Program-made: the position numbers and the translations under genes
Part shown: one piece after another, positions 50,942 through 61,172 of the stretch
Position numbering within the stretch: the stretch's first letter is position 1
Layout of the letters: the number at the start of each line of letters is the position of its first letter
Notes under the pieces: generated by a model
What the model was told of the DNA's origin: nothing
The model's input: the letters and a program-made list of their open reading frames with translations, nothing else
Database searches by the model: none
Assembly (NCBI GenBank): GCA_000702525.1
Contig: JNIN01000001.1
Coordinates: 1,993,501 to 2,057,500, forward strand
From: Lachnospiraceae bacterium AC2012
Lineage (GTDB): Bacteria > Bacillota > Clostridia > Lachnospirales > Lachnospiraceae
Direction: 5' to 3'
Length of the DNA stretch: 64,000 nt

Positions 50942-52078
50942 ATGGTCGAATTAGATGAGTTAAAGATTAAACTGGGCAATTACGAAGGCCCGTTAAAAGA
51001 ATTACAGACAGCGCTTGATTTAGAGAATAAGAGAAATCGTATTCAGGAATTAGAGCGTATGATGGAAGCTCCTGACTTTTGGGATGATGCTGAGTCATCT
51101 ACGAAAAAGACGATTGAGCTTAAGAGTTTGAAGGATGATATGGCAGTCTATGCCGAACTCGAGCAGTTGGCAGAGGATATCGAAGCCTATATCGAACTTG
51201 GAAATGAAGAGAACGATGCGGAAATCGCAGAGGAAGCTTTAGAGAGCTTTTCCGTATTTGAACATACCTATGAGAAGATTCGTATGAAGACACTTCTGTC
51301 AGAACCACATGACAAGGAAAGCGCCATTATCACCTTGCATTCTGGTGCCGGTGGAACTGAGGCTTGTGACTGGACAGCGATGCTCTATCGTATGTATAGC
51401 AAGTGGGCGCTGGCGCATGATTTCTCTGTGGAAGAATTGGATTTCCAGGAGGGCGATGAAGCGGGCATCAAATCCGTAACATTTCAGATTAATGGAGAAA
51501 ATGCATACGGTTATCTCAAGTCGGAACATGGCATTCACCGATTGGTTCGTATCAGTCCTTTTAATGCCAATGGTAAGAGACAGACGAGTTTTGCGTCTTG
51601 CGATGTTATGCCGGATATCGAAGAAGATCTGGATGTCGAAGTAAATGATGACGATATCCGAATTGATACATACCGCTCCAGTGGTGCCGGTGGACAGCAC
51701 ATCAATAAGACGTCCTCTGCCATTCGAATTACACATTTCCCAACAGGAATTGTGGTTACCTGTCAGAATGAACGTTCTCAGCATATGAATAAGGACAAGG
51801 CGATGCAGATGTTAAAGGCAAAGCTGTTCCTGTTAAAGGAAGAGGAGAATCGTAAGAAGGAAGCCGAGATTCGTGGCGAGGTTGCGGATATTGGCTGGGG
51901 CAGCCAGATTCGTTCCTATGTATTACAGCCATATAGTATGGTGAAGGATCTCCGTACAGGGGAAGAAACAAGTAATACAGGTGCTGTTTTAGATGGCGAT
52001 CTCGATGCATTTATGAATGCTTATTTGAAGTGGGTATCGCTTGGACGACCTGCAAGAAATGCGTCCGATGCCGACTAA
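50942..52078 (+). CDS. prfB: Peptide chain release factor 2
   Basis: A 378-residue RF2 recognising UGA and UAA. The codon-reading SPF motif is in RISPFNANGKRQTSF and the catalytic GGQ in RSSGAGGQHINKTSS. The complete protein is read in one uninterrupted frame from the ATG at 50942: the programmed +1 frameshift near codon 25 found in many bacterial prfB genes is absent. It starts one base after the stop of the protease gene, with GGAG just upstream inside that gene. Confidence 0.95.
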   Translation: MVELDELKIKLGNYEGPLKELQTALDLENKRNRIQELERMMEAPDFWDDAESSTKKTIELKSLKDDMAVYAELEQLAEDIEAYIELGNEENDAEIAEEALESFSVFEHTYEKIRMKTLLSEPHDKESAIITLHSGAGGTEACDWTAMLYRMYSKWALAHDFSVEELDFQEGDEAGIKSVTFQINGENAYGYLKSEHGIHRLVRISPFNANGKRQTSFASCDVMPDIEEDLDVEVNDDDIRIDTYRSSGAGGQHINKTSSAIRITHFPTGIVVTCQNERSQHMNKDKAMQMLKAKLFLLKEEENRKKEAEIRGEVADIGWGSQIRSYVLQPYSMVKDLRTGEETSNTGAVLDGDLDAFMNAYLKWVSLGRPARNASDAD

Positions 52079-52175
52079 TTACAGAAAATAGGCTTGTTTG
52101 GACTCCCTCAATATGATAATATCTTTACTGCAAGGACAATTGTATTTGTACCAAAGACAGAGCCGGAGGGAGAAA

Positions 52176-52619
52176 ATGGCAGAGAAGACAAAGCTCTATG
52201 TATTGAAGGACAAGGCTGTGCCGGATGTTCTTCTAAGAGTAATGGAGGCTAAGAAGCTTTTGGATTCTGGTAAATGTCCATCCGTACAAGAAGCTACAGA
52301 TCGTGTGGGAATTAGTAGAAGTTCTTTTTATAAATATAAAGACGATATATTTCCATATCACGAGAATGGCAGAGGAAAGACCATTAATATGGTAATTCAG
52401 ATGGAGGACGAACAGGGAATTCTATCGCAGGTTCTTAGCGCTATTGCTGCAAATGGCGCCAATATCCTGACCATACATCAAAGTGTCCCAATTAATGGGC
52501 TGGCATCGTTATCTATCAGTGCGGATGTTCCATCAGAGAAGATGGATTTGACACATATGGTGGATGAGATTGAAGCGATTGATGGGATTTTGTATGCCAA
52601 GATATTAGCAAGGGAATAA
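52176..52619 (+). CDS. HTH-ACT domain protein (PheB/UPF0735 family)
   Basis: A 147-residue protein with an N-terminal helix-turn-helix-like segment (SVQEATDRVGISRSSFYKYKDDIFP) and a C-terminal ACT domain (about 70-145, MVIQMEDEQGILSQVLSAIAANGANILTIHQ). Family members precede homoserine dehydrogenase in many Firmicutes and are presumed amino acid-responsive regulators. The frame is open 26 codons upstream, but GGAGGG 5 nt before the ATG at 52176 and family length fix the start. hom follows after 25 nt. Confidence 0.9.
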   Translation: MAEKTKLYVLKDKAVPDVLLRVMEAKKLLDSGKCPSVQEATDRVGISRSSFYKYKDDIFPYHENGRGKTINMVIQMEDEQGILSQVLSAIAANGANILTIHQSVPINGLASLSISADVPSEKMDLTHMVDEIEAIDGILYAKILARE

Positions 52620-52644
52620 AAAAGAAAAGGAAAGAAGAAAAAAG

Positions 52645-53844
52645 ATGAAGGTAGCTATTATGGGTTATGGAACCATTGGTTCCGGTGTCGCTGAGATTCT
52701 TCGTGTGAATCGAGATGTGATTGCAAAAAGAGCGGGAGAACCGCTTGAGTTAAAGTACGTATTGGATCTTCGTGAATTTAAGGGAGATCCGGTAGAGCAT
52801 TTGATTGTTCATGATTATGAGACGATTGTCAATGATCCAGAAGTGGACATTGTTGTTGAAACAATGGGTGGTGTAGAACCAGCGTATACATTTGTGAAGG
52901 CAATGCTTGAAAAAGGTAAGCATGTCACAACATCCAACAAGGCACTGGTTGCCGAGAAGGGTGCGGAGCTGATTCGAATTGCCCGCGAACATAAAGTGAA
53001 TTTCCTGTTTGAGGCATCGGTAGGTGGTGGAATTCCGATTATTCGACCATTGTTATCAAGCCTGACAGGAGATGTAGTTGAGGAAATAACTGGTATCGTA
53101 AATGGTACAACCAATTACATGCTGACAAAAATGGCAAAAGAGGGCTCGGACTTCGATGAAGTTTTGAAAGAAGCACAGGCCAATGGATATGCGGAGAAGG
53201 ATCCTACTGCGGATGTAGAAGGACATGATGCATGTCGTAAGATTGCGATTTTGACCTCTTTAGTTTGTGGACAGCAGGTAGATTATAGAGATATTCCAAC
53301 AGAGGGAATCACCAAGATTTCTGCTACGGATATCAAATATGCAAATGCATTAGGAAAAGTGATTAAGTTATTGGCTAGAAGCAAAAAGGTTGGTGATACT
53401 TATGTATGTAGAGTGGCACCGTATCTTCTTGGACCATCTCATCCATTGCATCATGTAGATGACGTATTTAATGCGATTTTCGTACATGGCAATATGTTTG
53501 GCGATGGAATGTTCTATGGTAGTGGCGCAGGTAAGCTCCCTACAGCATCTGCAGTTGTTGGTGATATGGTTGCGATGGCAAAACATATCGATAAAAACAT
53601 CTATCTGGAATGGGAGGAAGAACCATTGATTCTTTCGAACCCAAATCAGCAGGAGAATACATTCTTTGTTCGTACAGGTGCAAGCAAGGAAGAGATTGAA
53701 GCAGCATTCTATCATGTAGAATATGTGGATGCAGGAATTCCGGATGAAATTGGTTTTATTACAGTGAAGATGACAGAAGCAGATTTTGCGCGGAAACTAG
53801 AATCTGTAACCGATGTACGTCAGACCTTACGATTAGCAGATTAG
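52645..53844 (+). CDS. hom: Homoserine dehydrogenase
   Basis: Reduces aspartate semialdehyde to homoserine for threonine and methionine synthesis. NAD(P)-binding GYGTIGSGVAEIL at the N-terminus, TSNKALVAEKG, the catalytic-core segment GGGIPIIRPLLSS and GIVNGTTNYML, and a Lys/Asp-containing GYAEKDPTADVEGHDACRK. At 399 residues it is about 30 shorter than Bacillus Hom and the C-terminal ACT domain looks reduced, which may explain why an ACT-domain protein is encoded directly upstream. Confidence 0.95.
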   Translation: MKVAIMGYGTIGSGVAEILRVNRDVIAKRAGEPLELKYVLDLREFKGDPVEHLIVHDYETIVNDPEVDIVVETMGGVEPAYTFVKAMLEKGKHVTTSNKALVAEKGAELIRIAREHKVNFLFEASVGGGIPIIRPLLSSLTGDVVEEITGIVNGTTNYMLTKMAKEGSDFDEVLKEAQANGYAEKDPTADVEGHDACRKIAILTSLVCGQQVDYRDIPTEGITKISATDIKYANALGKVIKLLARSKKVGDTYVCRVAPYLLGPSHPLHHVDDVFNAIFVHGNMFGDGMFYGSGAGKLPTASAVVGDMVAMAKHIDKNIYLEWEEEPLILSNPNQQENTFFVRTGASKEEIEAAFYHVEYVDAGIPDEIGFITVKMTEADFARKLESVTDVRQTLRLAD

Positions 53845-53880
53845 ATAAAAACTTAACAATATCACATAAATTTTATGTTC

Positions 53881-53918
53881 AAAAACGCTCTTTTTTCATA
53901 CAGAAAAAGAGCGTTTTT
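53881..53918. terminator. Rho-independent terminator of hom
   Basis: AAAAACGCTCTTTTT pairs with AAAAAGAGCGTTTTT around a short loop; T-rich after the stem in both directions. Confidence 0.88.
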
Positions 53919-53964
53919 GCATGAATTCTGGCTGGATAAAAGCGAAATCGCAAAGTGCCAGATA

Positions 53965-53993
53965 TTGCAATAAACAAGTAAAAAACCTATAAT
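53965..53993 (+). promoter_or_regulatory. Promoter of glpK
   Basis: TTGCAA (53965-53970), 17-bp spacer, TATAAT (53988-53993). The ~60-nt leader contains a hairpin ATGAGGA/TCCTCAT at 54003-54024 and then a T-run at 54040-54045. Confidence 0.75.
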
Positions 53994-54006
53994 TTTATAT
54001 GTATGA

Positions 54007-55563
<1,557 letters not shown>

Positions 55564-55572
55564 TAGAACAGG

Positions 55573-55604
55573 AAAGCTCTCAGCCAATGGTTGAGAGCTT
55601 TTTT
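55573..55604 (+). terminator. Rho-independent terminator of glpK
   Basis: AAAGCTCTCA pairs with TTGAGAGCTT around an 8-nt loop, followed by TTTTTT. Confidence 0.9.
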
Positions 55605-55653
55605 CGGTATTTCGGTATTGTGGTATATAGATAAGATTGGTGTGTAGAGAACT

Positions 55654-56007
55654 TTATAAAATAGCTAGCACGGTCAGTAAATCCAGCCCATAGGCGAGCG
55701 CAATATTTTTGATGAGGAAGTTGATTCCAAGGATGATTAGCGCAATATACGCATACGCAGGGCGGAAATGATACCGCTTCGCTGGATTTTTGGTGATGCG
55801 GCTATAGGCCGTTTTCAACATTGCGTATAGGAACATCACCACGACATAGAGTACGATGGGATGATAAATCAAGGATTGCAGGATATGCCCATGCAGTAAC
55901 GCAATTACGGAGCGCGTTCCACCACAGCCGGGACAGTAGAAACCGGTAACTTGATGGAACGGACATGGACGTAAAATAATGTGCAGTAACATTTCTAAAA
56001 TCTTCAT
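55654..56007 (-). CDS. DUF2752 membrane protein
   Basis: A 117-residue protein with the DUF2752 signature CPFHQVTGFYCPGCGGTR near the N-terminus (three cysteines) followed by two to three membrane helices. The function of this family is unknown; the cysteine motif suggests metal binding or a disulfide. AAAGGG precedes the ATG. A single gene, divergent from the SprA-related gene. Confidence 0.87.
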   Translation of the reverse strand: MKILEMLLHIILRPCPFHQVTGFYCPGCGGTRSVIALLHGHILQSLIYHPIVLYVVVMFLYAMLKTAYSRITKNPAKRYHFRPAYAYIALIILGINFLIKNIALAYGLDLLTVLAIL

Positions 56008-56096
56008 AAAATCGCCCTTTCTTCAATGTTTCTAGTATAGGATAACCTTGTTTTCAAGTCAAAATGATTATATAATAAGCTAAAGGAGTGCGTGTT

Positions 56097-56603
56097 ATGA
56101 GTGGAATCCATTTTTCTGTCGGCCTGATGGGTTACGGCGATTATAATAATTCCATATCGTTTGGGCAAAGCCTGGGATATAGCGGCTCTGTAGGATCTGT
56201 TGGCGCGACAAGTGGTGCCGACAAGACCGGGGATGCGACCAGGGCCGGACGACGTTCCTCTCCAGAGGAATGTCAGACTTGCAAGGAACGGAAGTATCAG
56301 GATGGTTCTGATGAGAATGTTTCCTTCAAGGCAGCGGCACATATTTCGCCTGAGAATGCAGCTTCTGCGGTACGTGGTCATGAGCAGGAGCATGTGAGTA
56401 ATGCGTATACGAGTGCGGCACAGAAGGGAGGACGCGTGATTAATGCAAGCGTGTCTATCCATACTTCCGTGTGCCCGGAGTGCGGTAGAACCTATGTATC
56501 GGGTGGTACGACAGATACGTTGATTAAGTATCCGAAATCCGAGGATCAGGTAAAACAGGGTCAGAACAGTGACCGTAATGCACAAGAGAATTTTGACATA
56601 TAA
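56097..56603 (+). CDS. SprA-related putative metalloprotease
   Basis: A 168-residue protein without a signal peptide or membrane helix. After a Gly/Ser-rich N-terminus come C59-x-x-C62 in ECQTCKERKYQDGSDENVSF, an HExxH-like zinc motif H95-E-Q-E-H99 in VRGHEQEHVSNAY, and a second pair C126-x-x-C129 in CPECGRTYVSGG. This combination matches the SprA-related family of putative metallopeptidases, whose substrates are not known. AAAGGAG lies before the ATG at 56097. The stop is 16 nt before tex. Confidence 0.82.
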   Translation: MSGIHFSVGLMGYGDYNNSISFGQSLGYSGSVGSVGATSGADKTGDATRAGRRSSPEECQTCKERKYQDGSDENVSFKAAAHISPENAASAVRGHEQEHVSNAYTSAAQKGGRVINASVSIHTSVCPECGRTYVSGGTTDTLIKYPKSEDQVKQGQNSDRNAQENFDI

Positions 56604-56619
56604 GGAGTAACTTACCAGA

Positions 56620-58782
56620 ATGGATATTATGAATAAAATCGCCGAGGAATTAAGCATTAAGACCTGGCAGACAGAGGCAGCAGTGAAGCTCATCGACGAG
56701 GGAAATACCATTCCGTTTATTGCAAGATATCGAAAAGAAGTGACCGGAGCCCTAAATGATGAGGTGCTCCGGAATCTTTTTGATAGGCTGAATTATCTTC
56801 GTAATCTGGAGGATAAGAAACAGACGGTTATTGCGTCCATTGAGGAGCAGGGAAAACTGACAGACGAGTTAAAGAAGCAGATCCTGGCTGCGGAGACACT
56901 CGTTGTCGTAGAGGATCTCTATCGTCCTTACAAGCAGAAGCGTAGAACGAGAGCGATGATTGCGAAGGAACGTGGTTTAGAGCCGCTCGCCAGTATCATT
57001 TCTTTACAGATGATAAAGACTCCAATCGAGGAGGAAGCGAAGAAATATATCAATCCAGAGAAGGAAGTAAAGAGTGTGGAGGATGCGCTTGCTGGTGCGT
57101 CTGATATTATTGCAGAACAGATTTCGGATGAAGCGGATTACCGTATCTATCTTCGAGATTTGACGAAGAAAAAGGGTCATATCACGAGTACGGCGAAGGA
57201 CAAAGAGGCGGAATCGGTGTATGAAACCTATTATGAATTTGATGAGCCGCTGAAGAATCTGCCGGGACATCGTGTACTTGCGCTAAACCGTGGGGAAGCG
57301 GAGAAGATTCTTACGGTTAAGGTGCTAGCGCCGGAAGAGGAGTGCATACGTTATCTGGAGAAGCGTGTGATCTTTCGGGATAATCCGATTACAACGCCGA
57401 TTTTACAGGAGATTGTGAAGGATAGCTACCATCGCTTGATTGCACCATCCATCGAGCGTGAGATTCGTTCTGAGATGACGGAAATGGCGGAAGATGGCGC
57501 CATTAGTGTATTTGGCAAGAACCTTCGTCAGCTTTTGATGCAGCCACCGATTGCCAATCAGGTTGTTCTCGGCTGGGATCCGGCCTTCCGTACCGGATGT
57601 AAGCTCGCCATTGTGGATGCGACGGGTAAGGTTTTAGATACCAAGGTTATTTATCCAACAGCGCCACAGAACAAGGTGGAAGAATCCAAGAAGATTTTGA
57701 AGGCGTTGATTAAGAAATACAATGTCAGTCTCATTTCTGTGGGAAATGGTACGGCATCGCGTGAATCGGAACAGATCATTGTCGATTTGTTAAAGGAACT
57801 GGATCGTCCGGTACAGTATGTCATTGTAAATGAGGCCGGTGCATCGGTTTATTCTGCAAGTAAACTCGCAACAGAGGAATTCCCGAATTTCGATGTAGGG
57901 CAGAGAAGTGCGGCGAGTATCGCGAGAAGATTACAGGATCCACTTGCGGAATTGGTAAAGATTGATCCAAAATCCATTGGTGTCGGACAATATCAGCATG
58001 ATATGAACCAGAAGAAATTGTCGGAAGCATTATCCGGTGTTGTAGAAACAGCGGTAAACCAGGTAGGCGTGGATTTGAACACGGCATCCTATTCGCTTCT
58101 GGAATATGTATCTGGAATTAATAAGACCATAGCCAAGAATATCGTAGAATATCGAGAAGCGAACGGTAAATTCACATCCCGTCGGGAGCTTCTGAAGGTA
58201 GCAAAACTTGGACCGAAAGCTTATGAACAGTGTGCGGGATTCCTTCGTATTCGAGATGCGAAGAATCCACTCGATGCAACAGCGGTTCATCCGGAGAGTT
58301 ATCAGGCGACAGAAAAGCTGTTAGCGAAGCTTGGACATGATAAGGAAGAACTTCGAGAAGGGGCTCTTTCCGGAATCTTAAGCAGTCTCGACAAGAAGAA
58401 GCAGCAGGCGCTGTCCGAGGAATTGGAGATTGGTATGCTTACGTTGCAGGATATTGCGAAAGAATTAGAGAAACCGGGGCGTGATCCGAGAGAGGATATG
58501 CCAAGACCGATTCTTCGCTCCGATGTCCTGGAAATGAAAGATCTGAAACCGGGCATGATCCTCAAGGGCACGGTTCGAAATGTCATCGACTTTGGTGCGT
58601 TTGTAGATATCGGCGTTCATCAGGATGGACTCGTTCATATTTCACAGATGAGTGATAAGTTTATCAAACATCCATTAGAGGTTGTGAGTGTTGGAGATAT
58701 CGTAGAAGTACAGGTTATGGAAGTCGATGAAAAGAAGAAGAGAATAGCTCTTACAATGAAGATTAAGGGAGAGGGAAAATAA
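56620..58782 (+). CDS. tex: Tex family RNA-binding transcriptional accessory protein
   Basis: A 720-residue Tex protein. N-terminal helical region (IPFIARYRKEVTGAL), a YqgF/RNase H-like domain (about 320-450, LGWDPAFRTGCKLAIVD), helix-hairpin-helix repeats (about 490-560, YVSGINKTIAKNIVEYR) and a C-terminal S1 domain (about 640-715, GMILKGTVRNVIDFGAFVDIG). Tex is involved in transcription fidelity and RNA turnover. An ATG three codons downstream is an alternative start. The ECF riboflavin gene follows with no gap. Confidence 0.95.
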   Translation: MDIMNKIAEELSIKTWQTEAAVKLIDEGNTIPFIARYRKEVTGALNDEVLRNLFDRLNYLRNLEDKKQTVIASIEEQGKLTDELKKQILAAETLVVVEDLYRPYKQKRRTRAMIAKERGLEPLASIISLQMIKTPIEEEAKKYINPEKEVKSVEDALAGASDIIAEQISDEADYRIYLRDLTKKKGHITSTAKDKEAESVYETYYEFDEPLKNLPGHRVLALNRGEAEKILTVKVLAPEEECIRYLEKRVIFRDNPITTPILQEIVKDSYHRLIAPSIEREIRSEMTEMAEDGAISVFGKNLRQLLMQPPIANQVVLGWDPAFRTGCKLAIVDATGKVLDTKVIYPTAPQNKVEESKKILKALIKKYNVSLISVGNGTASRESEQIIVDLLKELDRPVQYVIVNEAGASVYSASKLATEEFPNFDVGQRSAASIARRLQDPLAELVKIDPKSIGVGQYQHDMNQKKLSEALSGVVETAVNQVGVDLNTASYSLLEYVSGINKTIAKNIVEYREANGKFTSRRELLKVAKLGPKAYEQCAGFLRIRDAKNPLDATAVHPESYQATEKLLAKLGHDKEELREGALSGILSSLDKKKQQALSEELEIGMLTLQDIAKELEKPGRDPREDMPRPILRSDVLEMKDLKPGMILKGTVRNVIDFGAFVDIGVHQDGLVHISQMSDKFIKHPLEVVSVGDIVEVQVMEVDEKKKRIALTMKIKGEGK

Positions 58783-59388
58783 ATGAAGTCTAGTACAGGA
58801 AAAAAGGTTCGATATTTGACAGTGACTGCTATGCTTGCAGCAGTTGCCTTTGTTTTACAGTTTTTGGAATTTGTGGTTCCATTTATGCCGGGATTTATCA
58901 AATTGGATTTATCTGATTTGCCGGCACTGATTGGTGCCTTTGCTATGGGACCGGTTTGCGGCGTGTTGATTGAATGCGTGAAGAATTTACTTCATATGTC
59001 CGTTTCGACGACCGGTGGAATTGGCGAGATTTGTAATTTCTTTATGGGCGCGTGTTACGTCCTTCCGGCGGGAATTATTTACAAGCATCATAAGACCAAG
59101 AAGGTTGCCATTGAAGCAAGTTTTATTGGTGCCATTTCTATGGCTGTCTTAAGTTTTCCTATTAACTACTTTGTGGTATATCCATTTTATATCACGGTGT
59201 TCTTTGGAGGCGATACAGAGACTTGTGTGAAGATGTATCAGGCAATCGTTCCATCCGTGAATGAATTGTGGCAGTGTTTATTATTTTTCAATGTACCATT
59301 TACCTTTGTCAAGGGAATGGTTTGTGTATTGATTACGTTGTTGATTTATAAGAGGATTTCACCGGTATTAAAGGGAGTACGCAGTTAA
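58783..59388 (+). CDS. ribU: ECF transporter riboflavin-binding S component (RibU-like)
   Basis: A 201-residue membrane protein with about six helices. FIKLDLSDLPALIGAFAMGP and GEICNFFMGACYVLPAGIIYKH are typical of riboflavin-specific S components, which use the shared EcfA/A'/T energising module. It starts on the base after the tex stop, within its operon, and no FMN riboswitch is visible upstream, so it is probably not flavin-controlled at this position. Substrate assignment rests on family pattern only. Confidence 0.85.
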   Translation: MKSSTGKKVRYLTVTAMLAAVAFVLQFLEFVVPFMPGFIKLDLSDLPALIGAFAMGPVCGVLIECVKNLLHMSVSTTGGIGEICNFFMGACYVLPAGIIYKHHKTKKVAIEASFIGAISMAVLSFPINYFVVYPFYITVFFGGDTETCVKMYQAIVPSVNELWQCLLFFNVPFTFVKGMVCVLITLLIYKRISPVLKGVRS

Positions 59389-59399
59389 GGAGTGAAACT

Positions 59400-59936
59400 A
59401 TGAGAAATGTTACGTTTGATGCAAAATTAAATGCGAATGATATGTATGAATTTAATATGTATCATGCATATACTTCTTCGCAGGGGTGGATGTCATTTAT
59501 CTTCGCGGCATTGGCATTTATTGCCACTTATATCACATGGGGCTCTGTTCCCATGGGCTATTCCGTAGCTTATATCGTAATTGGATTTTTATTTTTATTT
59601 TACATGCCGGTAATCCTGAAATTACGCTCAAAGGCGCAGGTGAGTGGGGTACTCCAGGGGAGTTTACACTATTCCCTTGAGGACAAAGGTGTGGTAGTAT
59701 CTGTTCCTGGAACAGAAGTGCTGGTGACGGAACCGGATCAGGAAGGTGAGCAGGAAGCCGTTCTTCCTTGGAATCTGATTTATAAGGTTGTTACTACGAA
59801 GAACGAACTCTTAATCTTTAGTAATCGTGTGAATGCTTACGTGATTCCAAAGCGTGATTTGGAAGCTGTTTATCCGGAAGTGAAAGCGATGATGGAAGAG
59901 AAGTTACCGAGTCATAGAAGAAAATTAAAGTGGTAG
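59400..59936 (+). CDS. YcxB-like membrane protein
   Basis: A 178-residue protein with two adjacent membrane helices (about 32-75) between a short N-terminal strand region (FDAKLNANDMYEFNMYH) and a C-terminal PH-like domain (about 95-165, LPWNLIYKVVTTKNELLIF). This layout matches the YcxB-like family of unknown function. It begins 12 nt after ribU and ends just before tsaE; it is part of the same run of genes. Confidence 0.8.
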   Translation: MRNVTFDAKLNANDMYEFNMYHAYTSSQGWMSFIFAALAFIATYITWGSVPMGYSVAYIVIGFLFLFYMPVILKLRSKAQVSGVLQGSLHYSLEDKGVVVSVPGTEVLVTEPDQEGEQEAVLPWNLIYKVVTTKNELLIFSNRVNAYVIPKRDLEAVYPEVKAMMEEKLPSHRRKLKW

Positions 59937-59941
59937 AAGAT

Positions 59942-60361
59942 ATGATAATAGAAACAAATTCACCAGAAGAAACAAAAGAACTTGGAAGAAAGATTGGACA
60001 GGAAGCAAAACCGGGCGATGTCTATGCATTACTCGGTGACCTTGGTGTGGGAAAAACGATTTTCACCAAAGGCGTAGCCGAGGGATTAGGAATTACGGAA
60101 CCAATCAATAGTCCAACGTTTACGATTGTACAGGAATATGAAGAGGGACGTATGCCTTTTTATCATTTTGATGTCTATCGTATTGGCGATGTTGAGGAAA
60201 TGGACGAGATTGGATTTGATGATTATGTCTATGGTGAAGGTATGTGCCTGATTGAGTGGGCGAATCTGATTGAAGAGATTCTTCCGGATCATGTAAAAAC
60301 CATTACGATTGAGAAAGATCTTGAAAAAGGATTTGATTATCGTAGAATTACCATCGAATAG
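59942..60361 (+). CDS. tsaE: tRNA t6A synthesis ATPase TsaE
   Basis: A 139-residue P-loop protein required, with TsaB, TsaC and TsaD, for threonylcarbamoyladenosine at tRNA position 37. Walker A GDLGVGKTIFTKG, then SPTFTIVQEY, HFDVYRI and the acidic LIEWAN. I use the ATG at 59942 (MIIETNSPEETKELG), which matches the family N-terminus; a GTG four codons earlier is possible and would overlap the preceding gene by 7 nt. Confidence 0.93.
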   Translation: MIIETNSPEETKELGRKIGQEAKPGDVYALLGDLGVGKTIFTKGVAEGLGITEPINSPTFTIVQEYEEGRMPFYHFDVYRIGDVEEMDEIGFDDYVYGEGMCLIEWANLIEEILPDHVKTITIEKDLEKGFDYRRITIE

Positions 60362-60413
60362 ATGAGATAGAAATTGTTTCGGAGAAATCCGAATTAGAAA
60401 GCAGGAAATAGAA

Positions 60414-61154
60414 ATGAAGATATTAGCTCTGGACAGTTCTGGCCTTGTGGCATCTGTAGCAGTAGTAGAAGATGAAACACTGATTGGAGAATATAGTGTC
60501 AATTATAAGAAGACACATTCGCAGACACTGCTTCCGATGCTGGATACATTGGCTAAGATGATTGATCTGGATTTACAAACGATCGATGCCATTGCAGTTG
60601 CGGAAGGACCGGGTTCCTTTACGGGACTTCGTATTGGCTCTGCAACAGCAAAAGGACTTGGATTTGCATTAAAGAAACCATTGATTGGAATCCCAACAGT
60701 AGATGGGCTGGCTTATCAATTGGCAGGATCTAAGAATCTGGTTTGCCCGATTATGGATGCTAGAAGACAGCAGACGTATACCGGGGTGTATCGTTTCTTA
60801 AACCAGAGCGAGATGGAGATCTTGCTTCCACAGTGTGCCATTGGAATTGATGAACTGGTTGAGAAATTGAATGCGATGGGTCAGGCAGTAACATTTCTTG
60901 GAGATGGTGTGCCTGTATTCAAGGAATATCTGAAGGAGAATCTGACGGTGGAATATGACTTTGCGTCACCACACCAGAGCAGACAGAGCGCCGGAGCAGT
61001 TGCGGCACTTGCTATGCAGTATATGGCGGACGGCAAGACAGTGGATGCAGCAGATTTTCGCCCGGTATATCTTCGTCTGTCACAGGCTGAACGCGAACGT
61101 CTGGAAGCGGAAAAGCGTGCAGAGGCTGAGAAACGTGCAGCAGGAGAACAGTAA
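60414..61154 (+). CDS. tsaB: tRNA t6A synthesis protein TsaB
   Basis: A 246-residue ASKHA-fold protein, the partner of TsaD in t6A synthesis. N-terminal ILALDSSGLVASVAVV, YKKTHSQTLLPMLD, AEGPGSFTGLRIGSATAKGL and PIMDARRQQTYTG are standard. The C-terminal ~20 residues are a charged Glu/Lys/Arg/Ala helix, an extension not usual in the family. AGGAAA precedes the ATG. Confidence 0.93.
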   Translation: MKILALDSSGLVASVAVVEDETLIGEYSVNYKKTHSQTLLPMLDTLAKMIDLDLQTIDAIAVAEGPGSFTGLRIGSATAKGLGFALKKPLIGIPTVDGLAYQLAGSKNLVCPIMDARRQQTYTGVYRFLNQSEMEILLPQCAIGIDELVEKLNAMGQAVTFLGDGVPVFKEYLKENLTVEYDFASPHQSRQSAGAVAALAMQYMADGKTVDAADFRPVYLRLSQAERERLEAEKRAEAEKRAAGEQ

Positions 61155-61172
61155 TTACGCAGGACTGGTATC

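Noticed and set aside
52079..52175. T-box or amino acid riboswitch ahead of the ACT-hom genes
   Set aside because: The gap is under 100 nt, with no T-box sequence (GGTGG specifier pairing) and no terminator/antiterminator pair visible.
58700..58783. FMN riboswitch upstream of the riboflavin transporter gene
   Set aside because: The gene starts directly after the tex stop codon and no RFN-type conserved segments are present.
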